Shown here: positions 53,268-60,660 of the stretch, one piece after another
How the letters are laid out: the number at the start of each line of letters is the position of its first letter
Position numbering within the stretch: the stretch's first letter is position 1
From: an uncultured Bacteroidales bacterium
GTDB taxonomy: Bacteria; Bacteroidota; Bacteroidia; Bacteroidales; UBA932
Reading direction: 5' to 3'
Assembly: GCA_905235995.1 (NCBI GenBank)
Contig: CAJONI010000010.1
Location: 1-62,774, forward strand
DNA length: 62,774 bases
Translations under genes and position numbers: made by a program
The notes under the pieces: generated by a model
The model's database searches: none
What the model was told of the DNA's origin: nothing
Seen by the model: only the letters and a program-made list of their open reading frames with translations

Positions 53268-54385
53268 AAAAGATGTTCCTCGTTTCCGCTTTTCTGCCGA
53301 TGCTCTGCGTCGGCTGCACTTCTGACAATACATGCACCATCCAAGGAACTGTCACGGTCCCGGATACTGCAAAGGATTACTATGCAGTCATGGTATGCTG
53401 CAACAACGATGTCGATACCTGTCTGGTCAAAAACGGGGCTTTTACGCTCAAGACGGTTCAGAATCCGCACCTCCAGCAGCGAATCCGTTTTATCGACGCT
53501 GAAGGAAATGAAGTCGGTGACGGAGGCCTTTTCGATATGATGGAAATTGTGGCCGACACCCGGAAGATGACGGTCGATTTCGACAACCTAACCGCTTCCG
53601 GCAGCCCGTTGACCACAGCGATGAATGAAATGGTCCTACAGGTATACCAGATCCTGGAAGGACCCGGGCCGGAATTGGATGAGATGATCTCTGCATCCGA
53701 AGCGGGTGATAAGGAAAAGATGATGGAGATATCTATGCGTACGGGCCAGAAGATGGATTCCGTCCTCCGCACGAACTATCTCGCCCATCTCGATGATGCT
53801 GTTGGCTTGCAGGCAATGACTCTCATGGCCTTCGACCTGGATTATGAAGAAATGGTGAATCTGCTCGACCAGGGAGCCGACTTTATCAGGGAGGACGATA
53901 ATATTGCCATGACGCTGAACTACAAGCTCGCCCCCAGCAAAGAGGATGGAAAAGTGGTTTTCGTCAAAGTGGAGCCCGACGGGTGCGTGATCTCCCAGGA
54001 AGAACAGGATGCCTCCGCTTGCCTGGAATACCTCAACGGGACCGGTCGGGATGGCTATGTGCTGCTTGACTTCTGGGCCAGCTGGTGCGGCCCCTGCCGC
54101 GAAGCGATACCCGAAGTCATCCAACTGAACAGCACATTCTCGCCGAAAGGCCTGAAGGTCATAGGCATCACGGTCAAGGACAAGCCGGAGAATTCACTTG
54201 CCGCAATGGCAGAACTGGGAATAGATTACAACCAGATCTTCGATCTCGACGGCATCATCTGCTCAAAGTTTCCCATCGCAGGAATACCGCATTTCTTCCT
54301 CCTCAATCCGGAAGGCGATATCGTCTGTGATGGCCACAGCCTCCGCGTATTCGATCATTACCTTCAGCAAGGATATAACGAATAA
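53264..54385 (+). CDS. TlpA-type thiol-disulfide lipoprotein with DUF4369-like domain
   Basis: A 373-residue lipoprotein (lipobox LCVGC near residue 18). The N-terminal part (about 25-230) resembles the DUF4369 domain often fused to thioredoxins in Bacteroidetes. The C-terminal thioredoxin domain has the redox motif WASWCGPC and the cis-Pro in IAGIPHFFL. It probably reduces or exchanges disulfides in the periplasm. The start at 53264 overlaps the upstream stop; the longer frame is rejected because of the signal peptide. Confidence 0.9.
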   Translation: MKKMFLVSAFLPMLCVGCTSDNTCTIQGTVTVPDTAKDYYAVMVCCNNDVDTCLVKNGAFTLKTVQNPHLQQRIRFIDAEGNEVGDGGLFDMMEIVADTRKMTVDFDNLTASGSPLTTAMNEMVLQVYQILEGPGPELDEMISASEAGDKEKMMEISMRTGQKMDSVLRTNYLAHLDDAVGLQAMTLMAFDLDYEEMVNLLDQGADFIREDDNIAMTLNYKLAPSKEDGKVVFVKVEPDGCVISQEEQDASACLEYLNGTGRDGYVLLDFWASWCGPCREAIPEVIQLNSTFSPKGLKVIGITVKDKPENSLAAMAELGIDYNQIFDLDGIICSKFPIAGIPHFFLLNPEGDIVCDGHSLRVFDHYLQQGYNE

Positions 54386-54426
54386 GCCATACCCGCACAA
54401 CAGCGTTCTTTTTCCTCTGCTATGAT

Positions 54427-54566
54427 GCAATCAGTTTGCGCCGCACCTCTGGACGCTCGGTCCATGAAGGCGCCTTCTGACATCTCGTGCGTCCACCATT
54501 CGGCCCAAACTGCCAGTTTTGCGGACGCTCAAGGTATGAGATGAATAAAAGATGGATTGAGCGTCC
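54427..54566. repeat. RAYT-associated repeat, copy A (3' side of the transposase gene)
   Basis: About 140 bp that aligns without gaps to copy B (55617-55756) at roughly four-fifths identity by hand. It holds a 12-bp palindrome GAAGGCGCCTTC (54466-54477), a small AAACTG/CAGTTT hairpin, and a perfect 10-bp inverted repeat GGACGCTCAA (54523-54532) / TTGAGCGTCC (54557-54566) with a 24-nt loop. It ends 4 nt before the transposase stop codon. It fills most of the gap 54386-54570. Confidence 0.85.
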
Positions 54567-54570
54567 AGGG

Positions 54571-55506
54571 CTATAGACAAAGGCATCGCCGGAGTTGTGC
54601 TTCACAGGTTTTTTTCTTACGTGCCTTCCAGAGGTTCCGCCATATCAGGTCGTGCAGGAATTCCCGTTGTGACCGGGTAGTCTCATAGATGGTGCTGACG
54701 TTGCAGTATTTTGGAAGACAGGTTTCATCAATCAAATGGCATAGTTCCAAATCTGTTATCCAGACCAGGTCATGCTTGCCGTTTTCGTTCCGTAACAGTT
54801 GACTGATGTCCAGGTCTGGTGTCCCCTGTTCGATCAATTCCAGTGTGATGACCGGTAAAGAAGAATTTTCTTCTTTTTGCTCTTTCTGAAGCATTTCATC
54901 GCCAATCCGGTTCATCTGATACAGATAGTTCCGAGCCGTACCGTAGTAGGATTCAACCGTGGTAACGTCGATGATGTCCTCTCTCAGGAGCAGTCCGGAG
55001 CCATCCATCCGATATGATGTCGGGATGTCGGCATTTCTCGGTAAATATTTGTAGCGGTGTGAATCGGGCATGAGTACCAAAGATTGTACTTTTCCTAACT
55101 GTTTGGAAAAAAACACATTGGAAGAGCCGTAGGGGTAACCGAACGGTGTAGGGGCCAGGCCGTGATGTAGTCCCTGGCGATTTACGTAATTGAGTGCCGC
55201 CATCGTATGGTGGAATCCTTCGACAGGCAAAATAAAACAAAACTTTTCTGCCAGCCTTCCCAATCGTTTATTCCGAGCGTTGAAATAGCGAGTGTAGGCG
55301 AGCCGGTAGCGCCTCATGGCTTCCTTGGGGGAGTCTGTCTGTAAAAGACAGTGAAGATGGGTTGTCATGAAGCCGTCGGACAACAGTCGGGAATCTGTTT
55401 CCAAGATGGCCATGGCCAGACAATTGAAGCCGCGGATCAGGTCAGCTTCATTCCGGAACAATACTTCATTGTGAGAAGAGAGGGAGATGTGATAGGTCTT
55501 CCGCAT
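54571..55506 (-). CDS. REP-associated tyrosine transposase (RAYT, Y1 HUH family) with long C terminus
   Basis: A 311-residue protein. Residues 1-125 match the Y1-transposase/RAYT layout: the HUH motif His50-Leu-His52 in MTTHLHCLL, the YTRYFNARN segment, and the candidate nucleophile Tyr107 in ALNYVNRQGLHHG, followed by a YPYGSSN block like the PWSSY of RAYTs. Residues 125-311 are an extension with no recognised domain. The base composition is clearly richer in AT than the neighbours. It lies between two diverged direct repeats. RAYTs are single-copy and act on REP palindromes; IS200 TnpA is the alternative, but it is shorter. Confidence 0.8.
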   Translation of the reverse strand: MRKTYHISLSSHNEVLFRNEADLIRGFNCLAMAILETDSRLLSDGFMTTHLHCLLQTDSPKEAMRRYRLAYTRYFNARNKRLGRLAEKFCFILPVEGFHHTMAALNYVNRQGLHHGLAPTPFGYPYGSSNVFFSKQLGKVQSLVLMPDSHRYKYLPRNADIPTSYRMDGSGLLLREDIIDVTTVESYYGTARNYLYQMNRIGDEMLQKEQKEENSSLPVITLELIEQGTPDLDISQLLRNENGKHDLVWITDLELCHLIDETCLPKYCNVSTIYETTRSQREFLHDLIWRNLWKARKKKTCEAQLRRCLCL

Positions 55507-55587
55507 TGCATTTCGTTTCTCTGGTTACACATATCATTCGCACTATTCGTCCGCCGCGTTCAACCGCCACAGCCGAAATGCTTACAG

Positions 55588-55595
55588 CGAAGATA
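55588..55595 (-). promoter_or_regulatory. Near-match -7 box for the RAYT gene (TATCTTCG)
   Basis: One mismatch to TAnnTTTG, the same variant as seen before purA. A TTG lies about 18 nt upstream. Confidence 0.4.
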
Positions 55596-55616
55596 CAACA
55601 ATTCCAGCGAATTCAA

Positions 55617-55756
55617 TGCAAAAAGATTGCGCCGCCATTATAGACGCTCGCTCCATAGGTGCGCCTTCTGATGCCTCATGCGTCCACGATTCGACCCAAA
55701 CTGCCGGTTATGTGGACGCTCAAGGCATGAGATGCATAAAATATGGACCGAGTGTC
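55617..55756. repeat. RAYT-associated repeat, copy B (5' side of the transposase gene)
   Basis: Direct repeat of copy A, in the same orientation, lying 110 bp upstream of the RAYT start. The GGACGCTCAA arm (55714-55723) is kept, but the partner arm has decayed to CCGAGTGTCT, and the GGCGCC palindrome is altered. It lies in the 425-bp gap 55507-55931, which otherwise holds only the RAYT leader and the DUF486 promoter. Confidence 0.85.
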
Positions 55757-55898
55757 TTCCGATACTTCCGTGCTTCCATGGCTCCACATCTACAACAGTA
55801 AAGAGTATGTTATTCCCAGCACCTATGGAATTCAAGCTTATCCCACCAAGGGAACGGAATGTGGACGGTTCATTAGAACAAAGCTAGTCTTTTTTATC

Positions 55899-55906
55899 TA
55901 CCTTTG
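55899..55906 (+). promoter_or_regulatory. -7 box of DUF486 gene promoter (TACCTTTG)
   Basis: A perfect TAnnTTTG, 25 nt upstream of the ATG at 55932. It sets that start over an upstream in-frame ATG at 55743, which would read through repeat copy B. Confidence 0.7.
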
Positions 55907-55931
55907 CGGCCCGGAAATCAAACACACGCCA

Positions 55932-56300
55932 ATGCAAGCCATTTGGACCGTTCTGATGCTGGTTTGCTCCAACATCTTCATGACATTCGCCTGGTATGGG
56001 CATCTCAAGCTGCAGGAGATGAAGATCTCCACCGGATGGCCGCTCATCCTGGTCATACTCTTTTCGTGGGGCATAGCCTTCCTGGAGTATTGCCTCACCG
56101 TTCCGGCAAACCGCATAGGCTTCGTCGGCAACGGCGGGCCGTTCAACCTCATGCAGCTGAAAGTCATTCAGGAAGTCATCTCCCTGACGGTCTTCTCGAT
56201 AATAGTGCTGCTCGTCTTCAAGGGCCAGGCCATCCAGTGGAACCACATCGCGGCCTTCGCCTGCCTGGTGCTGGCGGTGTTCTTCGTTTTCCTGAAATAA
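55932..56300 (+). CDS. DMT-family DUF486 membrane protein
   Basis: A 122-residue protein with four membrane helices and the DUF486 pattern (CSNIFMTFAWYGHLK, ILFSWGIAFLEYCLTVPANRIG, QLKVIQEVISLTVF). The family belongs to the drug/metabolite transporter superfamily; the substrate is unknown. It has its own promoter and is convergent with the MFS genes, 8 bp apart. Confidence 0.9.
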   Translation: MQAIWTVLMLVCSNIFMTFAWYGHLKLQEMKISTGWPLILVILFSWGIAFLEYCLTVPANRIGFVGNGGPFNLMQLKVIQEVISLTVFSIIVLLVFKGQAIQWNHIAAFACLVLAVFFVFLK

Positions 56301-56308
56301 CAGGCTGC

Positions 56309-57673
56309 CTATTTCCCGGTCGGGGAGTCGAGATGCAGCTCGGGGTGACGGCGGGAAGTGCGGGCGAAGATCATGGCTATGGCCACGGATGCGATGCAGA
56401 GGGCCACGAACATCAGTTCGACGCGCACGGGACCGGATACTGCCGGAGCGGCTTCAGCGACCGTTGTGGCTGCGGCCGAACCTATGATGATGCCGGCGAT
56501 CCACTTGAAAGCCAGGAGGCCCAGGTTCTGCACCCAGTAGACCAGGGAGAAGGTGGTTCCCAACACCTTGTCGGGCACGATCTTCGGTACCGAGGGCCAG
56601 AGGGCGGCAGGGACAAGGGAGTAGCCGAATCCGAGGAACACCATGCCGAGATAGCCGTAGAACGGCACTCCAGCAGGAGCGAAAGCCAGGAGAAGATGCG
56701 CTATCAGGGCAAGGACCGAGCCTATGATCATCCATAAGGTTCCCTTTCCCTTCTTGTCGACCAGCATACCGAACAGGGGTGCGAAGATTACGGTCGAGAA
56801 AGGCAGCATCGCCACCATCCAGCCTGCCGTGGAGGCGGGGATATCGAAACGGGGGATGAGGATGGCGCCGGCGAACTTCTTGAAAGCCACGATGCTGCTG
56901 TAGAAGAGCACGCAGAGCAGCCCCAGCATCCAGAAATTCTTGTTCGTCAAAACTTTCCATACGTCGGAAAGCTTGAACGGATCTTCACCTGGAACCTGTG
57001 CATCGAGACCCATGACGCGGTCGCGCCGGGCGTCGAGCGCCACGAACACGGCCCAGAGGATGAGGCTGACCGCCATCAGGCCGACGCCGAAGACGGCAGG
57101 ACGGGCGGTCTCGGCCAGCGAATAGACATGTCCGGCATTCTCTACCACAAGCAGGGGCGATACCACGAGGGCCACTGCGGTACCCAGGCGCGCGACGGCA
57201 AGCTGGAGACCCATGGCAAGGGCCATGGGCCCGCCACGGAACCATTTGGCTATGGAGCGCGTCACTGTCGTGCCTGCTATCTCGCTTCCCAGTCCGAACA
57301 GCATGCAGCCCACATAGGCCAGCTTCAGCGACGTAGAAGGGGTATAGCCTGCAGTGATGGCGTGCAGCACCAGCAGCGCGCCCGCCATCATCATGCCGAC
57401 GAAAATCGAGCCCGTGACGCGTATCCCCCACTTGTCCAGGAGGATGCCGCAGAACACCAGGCCGCCGAACACGCAGAGCACGCTGTAGCCGCTGGTGTAG
57501 AGGCCATATCCCGCAGCGTCCCAGCCAAGGACCGTCCTCGACGGATCCTCGAAGAGATAGGATATGGTCGAGAACATGTCGTCGAAGAAGAACGACGCGA
57601 ACAGGGGCGCCGACAGACATGCCAGCGCCACCCATGCAAGCCGCGAATAACGGCGTTTCTGGTCTACAGCCAT
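56309..57673 (-). CDS. MFS transporter (second of a tandem pair)
   Basis: A 454-residue protein with twelve predicted membrane helices and MFS loop motifs (GILLDKWGIRVTG; GMLVDKKGKGT). It shares the segment LVPAALWPSVPKIV with the upstream transporter, which shows common descent. The layout resembles the oxalate/formate-antiporter-like group, but no substrate can be assigned. It starts 3 bp after its paralogue. Confidence 0.88.
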   Translation of the reverse strand: MAVDQKRRYSRLAWVALACLSAPLFASFFFDDMFSTISYLFEDPSRTVLGWDAAGYGLYTSGYSVLCVFGGLVFCGILLDKWGIRVTGSIFVGMMMAGALLVLHAITAGYTPSTSLKLAYVGCMLFGLGSEIAGTTVTRSIAKWFRGGPMALAMGLQLAVARLGTAVALVVSPLLVVENAGHVYSLAETARPAVFGVGLMAVSLILWAVFVALDARRDRVMGLDAQVPGEDPFKLSDVWKVLTNKNFWMLGLLCVLFYSSIVAFKKFAGAILIPRFDIPASTAGWMVAMLPFSTVIFAPLFGMLVDKKGKGTLWMIIGSVLALIAHLLLAFAPAGVPFYGYLGMVFLGFGYSLVPAALWPSVPKIVPDKVLGTTFSLVYWVQNLGLLAFKWIAGIIIGSAAATTVAEAAPAVSGPVRVELMFVALCIASVAIAMIFARTSRRHPELHLDSPTGK

Positions 57674-57676
57674 CTC

Positions 57677-59308
57677 CTATTCCTGCACTATGTTGGGTTC
57701 TTCAAGTCTGAGGTGCTTCTTCTTGTCGACAACCTTCAGGTAAAGGCCTATCAGCATGGCGGCCACGCCGAGGCAGGCCAGCATCACGAGGGCCCAGGTG
57801 TAGTTCAGCTGGTCCGGAGGGGTGCCGGGGGCGTTGGTACGGCTAAGCACGTTGCCGATGAGGATCGGGAAGAGCCAGAGGCCGATGTTCTGGATCCAGA
57901 AGATCAGTGCGTAAGCCGAACCTATGATCTTTTCGTCCACCAGCTTGGGCACGGAAGGCCAGAGGGCCGCCGGCACCAGCGAGAACGAAGCACCGAGCAC
58001 CAGGATGGTGACGTAGGCCACGATAGTGCCACCTACCGCACTGCCCTTGAACATGGGCAGGACAAAAGCGAAGGTGAGGTGGCAGATAACCAGCAGCATG
58101 GAGCCTATGAGCAGCATCGAGGCCGCCTTGCCCTTGTGGTCCACATAGTTGCCGAGAATGGGGGTGATGGCCACTGCAAGCAGCGGGAACACTGCGAAGA
58201 TGGTCTCGGCGGTGCCGCGGTTGAAGCCCATCACGCAATAGACCACCAGGGCCACTACGGCCATGGCCATCAGGCCGGCCTTCAGGGCCTTGTTGTTCTT
58301 GATGAAGTTGCTGGAGAAGGCGCAGGCAGCGACCACCAGCATGATCAGGTACTGAATGATCGTGACCGACTCCCCTGCCCAGAACGAACCTTCTGCAGGG
58401 ACGGTGAGGGTCAGGTTGCACTGCAGCATGTTGACGGCATACTTCTGGAACGGGAATATGGCCGAATAGTAGAGCACGCAGAGCAGCGCAACCAGCCAGA
58501 AGCCCAGGCTCGAGAGTATCTTGCCTATATCCTTCACCCTGAACGGATCTTCCTTCTCCTCGGCCTCCCCGGTCTGCTCATCGAGCTTCCTGTCCATGAA
58601 GAAGTAGGTGATGAACATGATCAGGGCGATGCAGAGCAGCACCACGCCGAAGGCCACGGAGCGCGATACGTCGATGACTCCGCCGAGCTTCGCGAAATAG
58701 GGCGAGAAGATCATGCAGGTGGCCACGCCCAGGCGCGCGAGCGCCATCTCGGAACCCATGGCAAGGGCCGTCTCACGTCCCTTGAACCACTTCACGATAC
58801 CGCGGCTGACCGTGATGCCGGCCATTTCGGCGCCACAGCCGAAGATCATGAAACCCATGGCCGCCACCTTGGCGGAAGCGGGCATGCCATGGTAGAACGG
58901 CAGGATGTCGTCGATGAAGCCGACTCCGGTGTGCCAGTTCAGGTGTTCGGTGAACCAGACCTCAGCGTTGGAACCGATGAAGGCCTCGCTGATGGCCATG
59001 TATTTGATGATGCCGCCGACCAGCATCACGGCGCCCGAGAGGACGGCAGTGAAGCGCACGCCCATCTTGTCGAGTATGATGCCGGCGAATATCAGGAAGA
59101 ACACGAAGACGTTGAGGAAGGTTTCGGAACCCTGCATCGTGCCGAAAGCCTTGGAGTCCCACCCGCGTGTGGATTCCATCAGGTCCTTGATGGGAGAAAG
59201 GATGTCCATGAAGATGTAGGCGCAGAACATGCCCAGCGCCAGCAGGAGCAGCGCGATCCAGCGCATCGTGGCCGAATCTCTCAACGTTTGTCTGGTTGTT
59301 TCAGTCAT
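57677..59308 (-). CDS. MFS transporter (first of a tandem pair)
   Basis: A 543-residue protein with about twelve membrane helices, the loop motifs GIILDKMGVRFTAV and GNYVDHKGKAASM, the shared LVPAALWPSVPKLV segment, and an acidic central cytoplasmic loop (EQTGEAEEKEDPF). It is longer than its paralogue because of a periplasmic insertion after helix 3 (about 95-135). The ATG at 59308 is used because the upstream ATG (59374) lies beyond the -7 box (59338-59345). Confidence 0.88.
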   Translation of the reverse strand: MTETTRQTLRDSATMRWIALLLLALGMFCAYIFMDILSPIKDLMESTRGWDSKAFGTMQGSETFLNVFVFFLIFAGIILDKMGVRFTAVLSGAVMLVGGIIKYMAISEAFIGSNAEVWFTEHLNWHTGVGFIDDILPFYHGMPASAKVAAMGFMIFGCGAEMAGITVSRGIVKWFKGRETALAMGSEMALARLGVATCMIFSPYFAKLGGVIDVSRSVAFGVVLLCIALIMFITYFFMDRKLDEQTGEAEEKEDPFRVKDIGKILSSLGFWLVALLCVLYYSAIFPFQKYAVNMLQCNLTLTVPAEGSFWAGESVTIIQYLIMLVVAACAFSSNFIKNNKALKAGLMAMAVVALVVYCVMGFNRGTAETIFAVFPLLAVAITPILGNYVDHKGKAASMLLIGSMLLVICHLTFAFVLPMFKGSAVGGTIVAYVTILVLGASFSLVPAALWPSVPKLVDEKIIGSAYALIFWIQNIGLWLFPILIGNVLSRTNAPGTPPDQLNYTWALVMLACLGVAAMLIGLYLKVVDKKKHLRLEEPNIVQE

Positions 59309-59337
59309 TGTCTGTAAATGCTTGTTGCTTGAAGCCA

Positions 59338-59345
59338 CAAAAATA
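59338..59345 (-). promoter_or_regulatory. -7 box of the MFS pair promoter (TATTTTTG)
   Basis: A perfect TAnnTTTG on the minus strand, 29 nt upstream of the ATG at 59308. It is back to back with the purA promoter. Confidence 0.6.
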
Positions 59346-59358
59346 TGAAAAAAATCGC

Positions 59359-59366
59359 TATCTTCG
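59359..59366 (+). promoter_or_regulatory. Near-match -7 box for purA-dxs (TATCTTCG)
   Basis: One mismatch to TAnnTTTG, 18 nt upstream of the purA ATG. Confidence 0.5.
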
Positions 59367-59384
59367 CGGGTCAATGATTATGCC

Positions 59385-60659
59385 ATGAAAACACTCGACG
59401 TAGTTCTCGGCCTCCAGTGGGGCGACGAAGGCAAAGGAAAGATCGTGGACGTCCTTGCGGAACGCTACCCCGTGGTGGCCCGTTTCCAGGGCGGCCCCAA
59501 CGCAGGCCACTCCATCCACTTCGGCGATACCTCGTTCGTCCTTCACTCCGTCCCTTCCGGCGTCTTCCGCAAGGGAGCCATAAATATCATAGGCAACGGC
59601 GTGGTGCTCGACCCCACCATCTTCCGTGAGGAATGCGAGGCCATAGAAGCCCTCGGCGTGCCGGTGCGCGAACGCGTCCGCATCGCCAGGCGCGCACACC
59701 TGATACTTCCGACTCACAAGATGCTCGACGCAGCGGACGAGCAGTCGCTGGGCAAGGGCAAGATCGGTTCCACGCTCAAGGGCATAGGCCCGGCCTATTC
59801 CGACAAGACGGGCCGCAACGGCCTGCGCGTGGGCGACCTCTTCACCCCTGATTTCCAGGAACGCTACGCCACCCTCAAGCGCAAGCACGCCGCCCGCCTC
59901 TCGCAGTACGACTTCACCGCTCCCTTCAGCCTCGAGACCGCGGAAGCCCAATGGATGAAGGACATAGAATACATCAAGAGCTTCGAGATCGTGGACTGCG
60001 AATACGAGACCAACGCCCTGCTCGACGAAGGCAAGGCCATCCTGGCCGAAGGCGCCCAGGGCTCGATGCTCGACGTCGACTTCGGTTCCTACCCCTTCGT
60101 CACCTCCTCGTCGACCGCCTGCGCAGGCGCCTGCACCGGACTGGGCGTGGCCCCCGGTCGCATAGGCAAGGTCTACGGAGTGTTCAAGGCCTACTGCACC
60201 AGGGTTGGCAGCGGCCCCTTCCCCACCGAACTCAATGACGCCACAGGCGAACAGCTCCGCCAGAAAGGCCACGAGTTCGGCGCCACAACCGGCCGTCCCC
60301 GCCGCACCGGCTGGCTCGACATCCCCGCCCTTAAATATGCCGTGATGATCAGCGGAGTGACCGACCTGATCATGATGAAGGCCGACGTGCTCGACGGCTT
60401 CGACACCGTCAAGGTGGCCTGCGGCTACCGCGTGGACGGCAAGAGTTGCGACCGCGTCCCCTACGACGTTTATGCCGACATCGAACCCGTCTACAAGGAG
60501 TTCAAGGGCTGGAAGGGCAATCTCGGCGCCTGCCGCAGCGAAGACGACCTTCCCCGTGAATTCAAGGAATATGTGGCCTATATTGAAGAGGCCCTGGGAC
60601 TGCCGGTCCGCATCCTGTCCCTCGGTCCCGACCGCGCCCAAACCCTGATCCGCAAGTAG
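59385..60659 (+). CDS. purA: Adenylosuccinate synthetase
   Basis: Joins IMP and aspartate using GTP on the way to AMP. The 424-residue enzyme has the GTP loop GLQWGDEGKGK, catalytic His in GGPNAGHSI, GPAYSDKTGRNGLRVGD, and FVTSSSTACAGACTGLGV. It is full length. The dxs gene starts 1 bp after its stop. Confidence 0.97.
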   Translation: MKTLDVVLGLQWGDEGKGKIVDVLAERYPVVARFQGGPNAGHSIHFGDTSFVLHSVPSGVFRKGAINIIGNGVVLDPTIFREECEAIEALGVPVRERVRIARRAHLILPTHKMLDAADEQSLGKGKIGSTLKGIGPAYSDKTGRNGLRVGDLFTPDFQERYATLKRKHAARLSQYDFTAPFSLETAEAQWMKDIEYIKSFEIVDCEYETNALLDEGKAILAEGAQGSMLDVDFGSYPFVTSSSTACAGACTGLGVAPGRIGKVYGVFKAYCTRVGSGPFPTELNDATGEQLRQKGHEFGATTGRPRRTGWLDIPALKYAVMISGVTDLIMMKADVLDGFDTVKVACGYRVDGKSCDRVPYDVYADIEPVYKEFKGWKGNLGACRSEDDLPREFKEYVAYIEEALGLPVRILSLGPDRAQTLIRK

Positions 60660-60660
60660 A

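Noticed and set aside
55743-55931. Upstream in-frame ATG for the DUF486 gene
   Set aside because: It lies in repeat copy B, upstream of the -7 box; the hydrophobic N terminus of the family starts at 55932.
57128-59317. 729-codon plus-strand open frame opposite the MFS genes
   Set aside because: His/Glu/Gly-rich composition and no motif; an antisense shadow.
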